64,000 nt of DNA from Lathyrus oleraceus (Eukaryota > Streptophyta > Magnoliopsida > Fabales > Fabaceae), in the NCBI RefSeq assembly GCF_024323335.1, contig NC_066585.1, positions 77,672,109-77,736,108 of the forward strand. The letters run 5' to 3'. A program made the translations under genes and the position numbers. Within the stretch, counting starts at the first letter, position 1. Every line of letters starts with the position of its first letter. Below the pieces are notes generated by a model. The model was not told the origin of the DNA, made no database searches, and was given only the letters and a program-made list of their open reading frames with translations. Shown piece by piece: positions 45,963 to 57,207 of the stretch.

Positions 45963-48283
45963 ATTGCCAAGCGATGTTGGGCTTTGGTGTCAGATTTTGT
46001 GTTTCAAGGATTTTTGATGTCAGGTTCATGTTATGGGGTTAGGCCCGATAAATGATATGATATGCATAGTTTTATGCTAGAGAAAGGTGACATGATTAAT
46101 GCATGAGGATGATTTATGCAATGATTTGCAGGTTTTCAAAATGCCCCTGCGTGGGTATTGGAAGAGAAGGTTCTTTGCAGAAAGGCTTCTGTCTGCCAAA
46201 AGGTTATTGGATGGGGGTGATGGCATGATTCCCGACACTCATCTTGAACTCTGCAGTTGATGACGTGTGAAAAAGCTAGCGCTTGAACAGTTTGAAGTCA
46301 GGGAGATGACTTGCTCCTATATGGCTCAACTTGCCCCAATGTGATGGGTCTATGCAAAATGTTTACCTCGAAAGGATTTTGAAAGCAATTGTACCATAAT
46401 TTGGAGATGGCTTGCCCCAGAATTTTGATCTATGAAAGGATTTATCCTTGGTTAACTGACTCTTGGAGTGGTTTACTTTTTTGTGCTCTTAAGGTAGCTT
46501 GCCCCGGTATGAGCGTTGAAGCGACTTAACTCACCCTGACTGAACATTGAAGAGGTTTTCCCCTTTGCCAACAGAACCTCTAGGTGATCTGCCCCGGTTA
46601 ATAGGGTCCTGAGATGATTTTTTATAGATCAACTGATTCTTGAAATGACTTTCCCCTGATTAACAGATGTTTGGAGACTATTTCAGGCTGACTGGTTCCT
46701 GGAGTAATCTTCCTCCGACCAACTGCTGTTTTTGGGTGGCATGCCCCTGATTCATGGGCTATGAGGTAGTCTTGATTCGGGTCAGCACCAACGAATGTCC
46801 AAGTTCCTCCGATTGTTCCTTATTGTTGGAATTTCCCTGACGTCAAGTACTGACTTGCAGTTAAAACTGTTTGTTCAGAAATGGTAATTTTAATGTGATA
46901 TTCATGCAAGTTTTGAAAAGAATCATTTATTGGAATTATGCGATAGTGTGTGATGAGTGGACCATGAGTCCAAATGTAATGTTGATTTAGCAATATGAAA
47001 AATACAACAAGAATATTATACCAAAGTAGATGATTAGCAAATCTTTGGGAGTCAGTTTACGCAACTTTGATGTAGTATGCTTTCAGAATAAACCCTGCTT
47101 CAATTAGGTCTTTTATGGGTTGTAACGTGGCCTGGTTCATGGTTATCGAAACAAGAGGATATAAGGCTCAAAGTTTATTTTAACCCACCCCTTCTTCATG
47201 ATGATCTCCAATCCTACGTCCAATTAATTCACACACATTCGTTTTTTGTAGGTGTAAGGATAAAGATGGTGATTCAAGGTCTCTTGGAATGGCAGCCACC
47301 TTATTTCATTTTTTGGATGTCGGTGACCCTTTGATTTTGGTATGGTGGTCACTGAATCTTGTTTTGTTTTGTCGGAGACTTTCATTGTCTCTTTCGATTT
47401 TTGTTTTGATCCCTAACTTTTGCATGGACCGCTTTGTTGAAGCTTTAATCCATCGGGATTGCCCCAGTTTTTGCCTAAGTCTCCTTTTTAGGGTGTTTGA
47501 CTTAGCGGGCTCTTTTTTTGATTTGATTTTTTTTTTGAAATTGCGACTGCCAAGTCATTGGTCATTGAAGAACAATCGACATAGGTTTGGATTTGTATGG
47601 TTCCTTCGACACTTCAGGATGTGTGTGAAGAATGTCATATGGTTGATCCTTGTATGGGATATTTCATCTTGTAATTCGAAAGTGTAGTTAAATTAACTGA
47701 ACACTACCCTGCCCCAGGTTAAATGTAAGGGTTTGTAGATCCGAAAGAAACTCCTACTTCTAGGCTCGAAGTGGTTGACTAGGGATTAACTCCTTATCTC
47801 TCCAGTGTTTGGGGATTTGAAACAATGTCTGTACATCATTAGTAGGATCTTATCTGAAAGCATACAGTCAGCAATTATGAGTATTTTATTTTCGTCATCC
47901 TCCCTCCAATATTGCTAAAACTACAATTTGATAAAGAAGGTGAGGTAAAGAACATGGATGTATTTTTTTGTTTTTTTTTTTAAATAAGAGAAGAAAAATG
48001 AGCGAATGCGAGATAATTTGTTCAAAACATGCGTCATTACTTCATTAATATTACCATTAAAGACAGCAAAATTTAAAAGCAAGTAACATTTAATCAACAA
48101 AGAAATTACAAATGCAAATGGAAACAAATCAGTCCAATGATTGCTAATGTTAAGGATGTCTTCCTGTCTGAACCATTAGCCTTATGAGATACTCCCTTGA
48201 AGTCTTCGAATTTATTCAGGCGAGAGGTTGACGTGCACCAGCAGATTTCCGTCTGGAAAGGATATGTACTTTTTGTCAATCAA

Positions 48284-49537
48284 CTATTGAACCTTGGCTT
48301 TGAAAGCGTTGCAATCTTCGGTCGAGTGCCCTATTGACCCGGCATGATATCCACATTGCACATCAGGGTCATACCCAGGTGGGTATGGTTCTGGCAATGG
48401 CCTGAGAGACTTGGGATCCACCAACGAGTTTTGAATCAGATGTGGCAGAAGTTGACTGTATGACATATGAGTTGGATCGAGAGGAGCATTCCTTCTTTCT
48501 AGATTGTTTCGAGGCCTAGATTGGTTCAAAGGCTGATTTTGATATCCTCGACCACGAGATCGTTGATCTGCGTAAGGAGCAGACCATGGTTGCTGGTATG
48601 GTGCTCTCGGCGTTGCCGGTTGCCTGACATCTGTTATGACTGCATTGGTTTCATCCTCTTCTTCCTTTTGGGAATTGCTGAGGGATTCTGTCTCGCTAGC
48701 TTGGCTGCTCGAGGCGCCTTGGATTCTTCCGTTTTTTAGGGCACTCTCGATGCGTTCTCCAATTGTCACTAAGTGGGCGAAGTCTGATAATGCATTACCT
48801 ACCATCCTTTCAAAGTAAGGACTCTGCAAGGTATCCATAAACAAGTCAACCAATTCCTTATCCAAGAGTGGTGGTTGCACTTGGGCTGCCAATTCTCTCC
48901 ATCGTTGTGCATATCCTTTGAAAGATTCGTCTCTCTTTTGGGATAAGCTTTGCAGCTGCCTTCGGTCTGGAGCCATGTCTAAGTTGTAGTTGTACTGCTT
49001 CAAAAAAGCATTGGCTAAGTCTTCCCATGACTGAATATGGCTTCTTTTCAATTTCATATACCAGCTCAATGATGCTCCAATCAAACTGTCTTGAAAATAG
49101 TGAATCATCAGCTTGTCATCGTGAGTATGTGACGCCATTTTTCGGAAAAACATCACCAAATGGTGCCTTGGACAACTATCCCCTTTATACTTCTCGAAGT
49201 TGGGTAATTTGAATTTCGGGGGGATTATTAGGCCTGGTACTAAGCACATATCAAGCCTAAAATTGTCATTCACATCCATTGCTCGGACTCTCTCCTCAAG
49301 AGCATGAAGCCTTTCAACATCAGGATTGGTCAATGGCATCAACTGGGATTGAGTAGGAATGTTCACTTGTGGAGGATTATAGTCATACAGAGGGTCATAC
49401 ATTGGGTTGGTAATTACAGTAAAGCCTGATGAGGAACCAACATTCTCTGTGACACCATGTTGAAAATTGTTCTTTGATTGGGCTAGCCTAGCCTCCAACA
49501 TCTGGTCTACCTTTCCTTCCATGTTGTTCATATCCAT
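48284..49537 (-). CDS. gag: Ogre-2 gag, single intact ORF
   Basis: About 417 codons from the ATG at 49537 (the frame opens at TTG 49543 just after a stop). Capsid blocks are LPNFEKYKG, MIHYFQDSLIGASLSWYMKL, FLKQYNYNLDMAPDRRQLQ, FKGYAQRWRELAAQVQPPL and LFMDTLQSPYFERM (residues ~110-260); a Ser/Gln/Arg-rich linker follows. The C-terminus is MSYSQLLPHLIQNSLV and a zinc-knuckle remnant CGYHAGSIGHSTEDC. The stop after KAKVQ is followed by about 20 further homologous codons, so gag was closed by a nonsense change or by the loss of pol. It probably forms particles that package Ogre RNA. The intact frame agrees with the recent insertion. Confidence 0.88.
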   Translation of the reverse strand: MDMNNMEGKVDQMLEARLAQSKNNFQHGVTENVGSSSGFTVITNPMYDPLYDYNPPQVNIPTQSQLMPLTNPDVERLHALEERVRAMDVNDNFRLDMCLVPGLIIPPKFKLPNFEKYKGDSCPRHHLVMFFRKMASHTHDDKLMIHYFQDSLIGASLSWYMKLKRSHIQSWEDLANAFLKQYNYNLDMAPDRRQLQSLSQKRDESFKGYAQRWRELAAQVQPPLLDKELVDLFMDTLQSPYFERMVGNALSDFAHLVTIGERIESALKNGRIQGASSSQASETESLSNSQKEEEDETNAVITDVRQPATPRAPYQQPWSAPYADQRSRGRGYQNQPLNQSRPRNNLERRNAPLDPTHMSYSQLLPHLIQNSLVDPKSLRPLPEPYPPGYDPDVQCGYHAGSIGHSTEDCNAFKAKVQ

Positions 49538-50401
49538 TTTCAACTCAACTTGATTATGTTCTCAGTGATCCCTTGTCTTTTAGTAGCTCTCAAAGGTTCA
49601 GTACGAGTGCCAGGAAATCAGCCTGCTGGTAATTGGCAAAAGGACGGGATGAGTTTTTTTTTGTATTGGAAAATGATATGCAATCCATGCTGATGAAATG
49701 CGAATGCATGAAATTTTATATTTGTATGCAAAGAAAATGTAATGCAGGTATAATTAGGATCCAGGATATCATGAGTATCATATGGTACACCCTATACGGA
49801 GGTTCTATGTTATCTACCCCACACACAAAAGGATGGCTCATAAGGTTGTTCGTTTTCATGATAAGAACTTAGAGTCATGGACCAAGTTCAGTCTTCCATC
49901 GCAATAATGGGCTAGCCACATCGAAATGGAAATTCTGAATCAATCTACTCTGAGTGGGATCCTCGTATTGTTCGAACAGGGTGTACACCCTTCGGTTCAA
50001 TACTACACGATCGCCAATCATGAAGACGGACATCAGTTTAAGATGAGGTTCCCAGAGTCATTGACCATGTTCAACGTTTCCTCGCAATAATGGGCTAGCC
50101 ATATTATGATGGAAATTCTGAACAGATCTACTCTAGGTGGAGTTCTCGTATTGTCCCAATGAGGTGTACACCCCCCGGTTCAATACTACACAACTCCGGG
50201 TTCTAAGTTCTTCTCAAAGCTCGGGTACGGAGCTTATCTCACAACATGTGTCAAACACCATAGATCACCCACCATAATAGCAGAATAAATTACATAGCAT
50301 AAATAATACATCAAGATATACATAAGCAAATAAAAGGCAGATTCTAACATTCATAGCAAATTGACTAAGTTAGGCTTGACTCTCTCTTGCTTGGAGCAGG
50401 A
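49538..50401 (-). other. Ogre-2 5' leader with internal duplication
   Basis: A segment of about 160 bp occurs twice in direct orientation (about 49870-50020 and 50052-50207): both copies contain CGCAATAATGGGCTAGCCA, TGGAAATTCTGAA, AGGTGTACACCC-like and CGGTTCAATACTACAC. No ORF1 is present. Confidence 0.75.
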
Positions 50402-50420
50402 TCCCCAGTAGAGTCGCCAT
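50402..50420 (-). promoter_or_regulatory. Primer binding site, tRNA-Arg type (Ogre-2)
   Basis: The minus strand reads ATGGCGACTCTACTGGGGA, one base from the LTR end. It differs from the Ogre-1 PBS by one base (A for G, TCTACTGG against TCTGCTGG). Confidence 0.85.
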
Positions 50421-50421
50421 C

Positions 50422-53400
50422 TGTCGCACCTCGAAAAATGCGATTCCTCGCGATGGTCGCGGAAAAATTTAGTTCGAACAGAGTCGCCACCGAACTTTAT
50501 TTACCCTAATAAAGGGATAGGAAAATATCGATAAAACCTCTAAAAGTAGAATAATGGTCGTCACAACCATATTCGGGTTCGGGAGTCGATTACGCAAGGG
50601 GAAGGTATTAGCACCCCTCACGTCCGTTGTACTCAACGGGAACCTTTTAGTCTAATTTGCTATTTGAATGTTAGTTAAATGTTGTTTGCTTTCTTCTAGT
50701 AATTAGAGTTGATAATAGAGATGGGTGAAGACCTCAGGAGGGGGAAATGGGAGGTTTTTTATTAGTGTGCTCACGAAGATACAGCAATCTCCTGCCTACG
50801 TATCCTGATGGTGTAATAAGGAAATCAGAGCATTCGTAGTTCGGGGAACTACGGTTTTGGTGTGTTTTGTTTGATGAACGACTGTGTAGGTCGGCGTTCT
50901 AAAGGCTAAACGCTGGCTTGTCTACTCTCGGCGGAGGCTCTAGCACTGGTTTGTTGTGCTCATTAGAAAGGATTGACAGTGTTCTTTTGAAAGGGTTTTG
51001 GTCACGCGGGGGTGACGAGTTGATTTGATGTGTTTGGGTGTTATTGGTTTCGTTCGCTCGGGGGCGGGAAATTAGTTTGATGCGTTTGAGATGTTTTTTT
51101 GGAGAACGACGAAAGATTGAGCAATGTGGTGTTCACCAATCGTCCAATTCTTTCGAGGAGTAATAAGGCGTCCCGCCTTCTACTCCTTTTTCGTTCAAAT
51201 TATTTTGAAAGTTTGTTTGTGGATGTTGAATATGCACGGTAGTGAGGCGTACGCCCCCTACTTGCTTATTCAAAGGATAATGAGGCGTACGCCACTTATT
51301 CCCTAATCCAAGTTTATTTAACGTGTTTTAGTCGGAAGTCGATAATTTGTGCAATATGGCGTTCGCCAATTATTCAAATAATCGAGAGGTGGCGAGGCGT
51401 ACGCCTCTCATCTTTTATCATCCGAAGTTTAAATTGTAAAAGATATGTTTTTAGATATTGTATTTGATTTGCGAAATTAGTTTGTATTTTGAATTGGTTT
51501 TAATTTGATGACGAAGATTCGAGCAATGTGGCGTACGCCAATTATTCGAATAATCGAGAGATAATGAAGCGGATGCTCACTATTCTCCTTTTCATTCAAA
51601 GATACGAAATTAAAAGGGTTTGAAATTTGTAGAAATGATTATGATTTGAAATGATTTGAATTTGGAAATTATATTTGATTTTGAAAAGTGATTTGAAATT
51701 GTGATTTAAGATTTAATCGGGTGACAAGAACTCGTGCAATATGGCGTACGCCAATTATTCGAGTAATTGAGAAATAGTAAGGCGTACGCCTCCTATCTCC
51801 TTTTCATCCCAAGTTTATGTTTAAAAAAGAACATTCTTTTGAAATTGAATTGGTTTGGAAAAATGATTTGAATTCATGTTTAGGAATAAATGAATTTTAT
51901 TTTGTGTATTATTTCATCTACTCGATTAGTCAATAACCAAGTAGGTTTCATTGTAAGGAAGCCCAAGAGTAAGCTATGTGAGGTTGATGGCGATGCTAGA
52001 AGCAATCGACTTACAAGGGTGTTTAAAAATGGGCTCGATATTAAATCGAGAATTGTATGATTTGTGCTTTTAAAATTGGTTTGTGTTGGATGATGAATTG
52101 ATATTGAAATAAAATTGGAAATAGTTTGTGAAATGATGATGACATAGTTTTTCTTTTTTGAAATGTGAAGTTTGTGAGAGTGGGAGAAATTAAACAATTT
52201 CTTTTAATCAAAATTAATTTATTAAAATTTGTTTAAATTGATTAATTAAATTAATTAAAGTTAATTATCAAAATTATTTAATTAATTCAAATAATTAAGT
52301 TAATTAAAATTGATTAATAGAAATTAAACTCATCAAGTTTTAATCAATTAATTAAGCCAAAAGAGAAAGAAAATAGGAATTAACATTGATTTAATCAGCA
52401 TGTAACGATGAATATGTGCTCGGAACCGGTTTGTACATAACGACCATGAAATTGAAATGTCGTATGTGAGTTCTAAACGCGGTGAAATCATACAATTAAT
52501 TTATTGAAGTTTGGCGGTATGCCGGCATAAAATTGCCGAATCCACAGACCGGAAAACCGATTCATATGATACCGTAATGAAATAGAATAACAGCCATCCC
52601 CAACTTGTTTATGATATTTTCAAATGATAAAGAAAGATGGCAGCAATTTAAACATCTATCACATGTATAAATTGGCCCAAACATGATCATATAGAAGTAG
52701 TACACATTTGTAGCATTGAGCTCTTTAGAAACAACACTAAAATTCAACCCCATATTATGAAAACTATTAATCAAACAATGTAATAACAACCTATGATGAA
52801 TAAAGGAACCCAAGGTACATGAATGCCATAGCAAAACTCAACGTACACACCACTTCACCATCAGTTACGAAATTTCACATACTAAAAATAAATAAATAAA
52901 ATAAAAATAATAATTCTTTGATTTTTTCAACTTCTATGAAGAAACTAAGATATTTCTAGAAGTATCCTTCGGCCAAACAATACCGGAGTATGCTGCCATG
53001 GAAACCGAATCCGCCTTGAAACAGGATTAATGCTAACATTCCCAGGATTAATGCTAACATTCCAAACATAACAGTTCCATATCCAAAATAATCAAAAAAA
53101 ACAAAATCAAATTTCAAAATAACTAGAACCCAAAATCTGAACAGAAATAACATAATAAAAACCAAACTTCGCCGAAATATAAGTCGAATACCAACCGGAT
53201 AGAGAATGGCGAAGGCGAGATCTGCGTCAACCTTTGCTATCGTCGGAAATGGTGAGAACCGACCTTGGACACGGCTTGGAAATTATAGAAATGCGGACTT
53301 TGATTTGTTGTTTGGAAGAATTCTGCAGTAAACTCGAAGCCAAATATCAGTAAGTAAATCAGGAACTTCAGCTTCTGTTGAGTCGAAGTTACCGACACGA

Positions 53401-54591
53401 TGGCGGTATCTCGGATGCGAGGTTAACAAAAGAGGATAAAACCGGCGAGGAACAATGAAGGTTGTTTTATGGGTTTCAGCGGCGGAGTGAAGGTTGTTGA
53501 GGAAGGTGAGCGGCGGTAGTGGTGTGGTCGGTCTTTGAGATGTTGGTGGTGACGCGCGATAGGTTTATTTGCTGGTGGTGGGGTTTTGACGGTTGAGTTT
53601 GAAGAAGATGAAGGGCTTCGCGTTTTTTGACGGCGGAAAGGGTTTTGGATGGGTTGCGAGCGGTAAAGATGGCGAAGATGCTGGTTTACGGTGGTGGACA
53701 CGGATTTGACGGCTGAGCTGGGTTGCAAAGGGGTTTCGCCGGTGGGAGTTTGAGCGGAGGCGATGAAGATTGAAGGTTGGGATTTTGAAGGTTTATGGTG
53801 TTGTGGGGTTGTGCGGATGTTTCCGGCGTGGAAAATGCGAAGGGTTCTTTTGAGGGTTTTTAGTGTAGCGAGAGAAAGAGGGTTTTGTGAGCTGAGAGTT
53901 GAGTGGTGAGGGCGATGGAAAAGAAGAAGGCCTTCTGCTTCTCTTTTCCTTTTTTAATTTTCTCTTTTTTTTAGCCAGACTATGAACAGTAGAGAGAGGC
54001 CTTTTAATGAAGAAAGTGTGAGTGTGAAATATTGAGTGGGAAGTTATTAGTGGGTGAGGTGTGTCACGTGGGCCAGAGAGATGTGAGGAGCTACACGTGT
54101 GTTACCGTTTAGGAGGGGATCCAATGCAATCCTCATTATTTATTATTTTTTTTTAAATTTGAAAATTATAAGATATTTAGCAATTATTTTAGAAAATAAA
54201 AATCAATTCACCAAATACAAATTCAGACTAATTATGTAATTAATTCTAATTCATAAAAATAAATTCAAACTAATTATTTAATTAATTCCAATTTGTTCAA
54301 ATGATATCTTGATTAAGAAAATAAAAGTCGGGAACAAATATCCTCGAAAAATTAAATTGGACATGCTAAAATGGTCAGCACAAAATATATTTATTAAAAA
54401 TACAGTCTTTCCTCAAATTTTAACGATTCAACCGATTTTTTCTGTATTCTCAAATAAATTCATTCTGACTGACATTTCAGGTGTTTATTCATGATGCAAA
54501 TGTATGTCATGCTATGCATATGATGCAAAAATGAAAATGAAATTAATTCTATGAAAATTTAAATATGCCCGGACAAAATTGGGGTATGACA
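50422..54591 (-). repeat. Ogre-2 5' LTR (4.17 kb)
   Basis: Nearly identical to 39850-44020. Differences seen include TCCTGATGG for TCCTTATGG (50811), loss of five bases at about 52144, TTTTATGGG for TTTTGTGGG (53465) and a longer T/AT tract at 54140. It ends GGGGTATGACA followed by TSD GCAAG. The palindrome cluster lies at 51158-51790. Confidence 0.93.
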
Positions 54592-55379
54592 GCAAGTGAC
54601 GTGATTTACCATAAACTAGTTTGAGTGGTGTTGTTCCTATCGGGGTTTTATAAGCTGTCCTATAAGCCCACAGAGCTTCATGAAATTTTGTAGACCAATC
54701 TTTCCTAGAGGTTGCAACGGTTTTCTCCAAAATTTGTTTTATTTCTCTATTGGAAACTTCAACTTGCCCACTTGTTTAAGGGTGATATGGCGTTGCTACC
54801 CGGTGCCGGACTCCATATTTCAACAACAATCTTTCGAAGATTTTGGAATTGAAGTGAGATCCTTCGTTGCTAATCACGAGTCTTGGTACACCGAATCTTA
54901 GGAAGATTTAATTCTTGAAAAGTTTAATCACTACTCGTGTATCGTTAGTGGGGAAAGCTACTACCTCGATCCATTTTGATAGGTAATCAACAACAACGAG
55001 TATGTATTTGTTATCGAAATAAGACGGGAAAGGACCCATGAAATCTATACCCCAGACATCAAAGACTTCTAATTATAAGATACCTTTTAGTGGCATCTCA
55101 TCGCGTCTAGAGATATTGCCAGTGTTTTGGAACCGGTCACAATTTTTAATCGCGATATGGACATCTTTCCATAGATTAGGCCAAAAGAGGCCAGATTATA
55201 AGATCTTTGCACAAGTCTTTGAGGTGCTTGTGTGCCCTCCATAGGATGCAGAGTGGCATTGAGATATGATATCGTTTACTTCGGATTCAGGAACACATCG
55301 ACGCAAAATACCATCGGCGCCTCTCTTGAAAAGTAGTGGTTCGTCCCAATAATAATGTTTGAGATTGTGGAAAGTTTTC
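54592..55379 (-). pseudogene. Athila integrase, N-terminal and core part
   Basis: Minus-strand blocks: the zinc-finger region with [20 protein letters not shown] (about 55240); the core with [12 protein letters not shown] (about 55040; first catalytic Asp kept), [24 protein letters not shown] (about 54875; the second catalytic Asp is replaced by Asn), a stop near 54779, [14 protein letters not shown] (catalytic Glu kept) and [17 protein letters not shown]. It is cut at the GCAAG target and continues at 39849. Several stops are present. The enzyme would join element cDNA to host DNA. Confidence 0.87.
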
Positions 55380-56884
55380 TTCTTTTGCTGGTATGTTAGG
55401 TCTGGCGGAAGCACTTTAGCGGCTAAGTAGTTGACAAAGTCAGCATACCATGACAGGGTGGTCTTGGTGCAAATAGATTCCACAACTTCATTAGTCTCTA
55501 TGTCATTATACACTAAAGAGCACTCGATCCTTTCTCTTTCAATTTCTAATTGGGCTACAATTCGATCGTAGAGGAAATTGTCATTTATGGGCACTTGCTC
55601 AGGTTTTAGATCCTCAATCCTAGAGGGATGATCTGCTACTACGTTCTCGGTGCCTTTCTTATCTTTGATCTCTAGATGGAATTCTTGTAAGAGTAGGATC
55701 CATCTTAAAAGTCTCGGTTTAGCATCCTTCTTACTTAACAGGTACCTAATTGCGACGTGGTCGATATAGACAATTATTTTTGCTCCTACTAAGTAGGAAC
55801 AAAATTTATCTAAGGCAAATACAACAGATAGGAGTTCTTTTTCTCTGGTTGTATAGTTCATCTGTGCTTCGTCTAAGGTTCTACTTGCGTAATAAATAGA
55901 ATGAAGCTTTTTATCTTCTCTTTATCCTAAGACTACGCCAACAACGTAATCACTAGCGTCACACATTATCTCAAATGGCTTACTCTAATCAGGTGGTTTC
56001 ATAATGGGTGCGGTAATAAAATCATTTTTCAGATGTTCAAATGCTTTTAAGCACTATTCGTCGAATATGAATTCAACGTCTTTCATTAATAAGCCCGTTA
56101 GTGGTTTTGTTATGTTAGAGAAATCCTTAATGAATCGTCGGTAGAAACTGACGTGTCCTAAGAAACTGCGAATTTCTCTAACGGTTTTTGGAGGTTGAAG
56201 ATGTTCTATAATTTTGATTTTTACTTTATCCACCTCAATCCCTCGATTGGATACGACATTCCCAAGTACATTCCTTGTCGGACCATGAAATGGAATTTTT
56301 CCTAATTTAATACGAGATTTACCTTAATGCATCTCTCAAGTACCATTTTTAGGTTCAAAAGACATCCTTCAAAGCTTTGCCCACAAACAGAGAAGTCATC
56401 CATAAATACTTTCATTGTTTCGTCTATAAAATCAGCAAAGATCGACATCATGCATCTCTGAAATGTTGCAGGGGGCATTACATAGTCCAAATGACATTCG
56501 TCGATAGGCAAATGTACCATAAGAACATGTGAAAGTAGTCTTTTCTTGGTCATCAGGATGGATATGAATTTGAAAGAATCCTGAGTATCTATCTAAATAG
56601 AAGAAGTGAGAATGTTTAGCCAGTCGTTCAAGCATTTGGTCCATAAAGGGTAATGGAAAGTGATCTTTACGAGTGGATTTATTTAGTTTTCTATAGTCTA
56701 TGCACATTCTCCATTCAGTTTGAGTTCTTTTTGAAATGAATTCGCCCTTCTCATTACTAACAACGGTAACACCTCCCTTCTTTGGAACGACATGTATCGG
56801 GTTGACACAATTACTGTCAGATATCGGGTATATGATTCTTGCTTCTAATAGCTTTTGTACCTCTTTTTTGACTACATCACTCAA
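55380..56884 (-). pseudogene. Athila reverse transcriptase and RNase H, broken
   Basis: RT blocks on the minus strand: KKEVQKLLEARIIYPISDS, WVNPIHVVPKKGG-like with C for W, TEWRMCIDYRKLNKSTRKDHFPLPF, FFYLDRYSGFFQI (catalytic Asp kept), FAYRRMSFGLCNAP, a frameshift near 56440-56550, then VFMDDFSVCG (the catalytic DD is kept). RNase H follows from about 55880: [31 protein letters not shown] and [10 protein letters not shown]. Stops and frame changes, for example near 56302 and 55920-56070, inactivate it. Domain order RT-RNase H-integrase is that of Ty3/gypsy. Confidence 0.87.
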
Positions 56885-57207
56885 GATGGGATTTACTTTT
56901 ATCTAATACTCTCTAGAGGTTTTACAATCCTCCTCTAGCATAATGTGATGCATACATATAGAGGGGCTTATTCCTTTTAAGTTAGAGATGTTATAACCTA
57001 GAGGTGTCAGATATTTTCTTAGGACATGGAGTAATTTTTCGGTTTCTATCTATCCTAAGTCAGCATTGACTATAACTGGTCTTTCAAGCTCAGTATCTAG
57101 AAATTCATACCTTAAATCTTTGGGTAGTGTTTTAAGGTCTATTTAAGGTTTCTCGGGGCATGGTATTGGGTTTGGTGTTAGTGCTAGACATTCTCTCAGA
57201 CTGTCAT
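56885..57207 (-). other. Linker between Athila protease and RT
   Basis: The minus strand keeps pol-like fragments such as HYVMLEEDCKTSRE-type residues before the RT, with stops in all frames. It is the usual protease-RT linker, degenerate. Confidence 0.5.

Larger units (their letters stand above)
44021..48283 (-). other. Ogre-2 3' non-coding region
   Basis: This 4.2 kb stretch between the gag stop and the 3' LTR has no pol coding. For about 20 codons after the gag stop the minus strand still reads Ogre-like protein (LIDKKYISFPDGNLLVHVN), then homology ends, which marks the deletion point of pol near 48200. It contains tandem arrays at 44210-44730 and 45376-45962 and a loose series of GCCCC-bearing repeats at 46290-46760. 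Open frames on the plus strand (47289-47687) and minus strand (45562-46029) are not gene-like. Confidence 0.75.
39850..54591 (-). mobile_element. Ogre-type element 2, gag-only, recent insertion, minus strand
   Basis: Length 14,742 bp with perfect 5-bp TSD GCAAG. Two LTRs of 4171 and 4170 bp differ by roughly 15 substitutions and a few indels by eye. Between them are a PBS (50402-50420), a leader, one gag ORF (49537-48284), and a 4.2 kb 3' region with tandem arrays. There is no ORF1, protease, RT, RNase H or integrase, although autonomous Ogre internal regions are roughly twice as long or more. It must have moved with pol from another Ogre. It interrupts the integrase of the Athila element. 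Confidence 0.93.

Noticed and set aside
45562..46029. 155-codon repetitive ORF on the minus strand
   Set aside because: Product of the 31-bp minisatellite; overlapping open frames exist in other phases, as expected for a repeat whose unit is not a multiple of three.
47289..47687. 132-codon hydrophobic ORF on the plus strand in the Ogre-2 3' region
   Set aside because: T-rich DNA gives Leu/Phe-rich translation; antisense to the element, no domain, no supporting copy.
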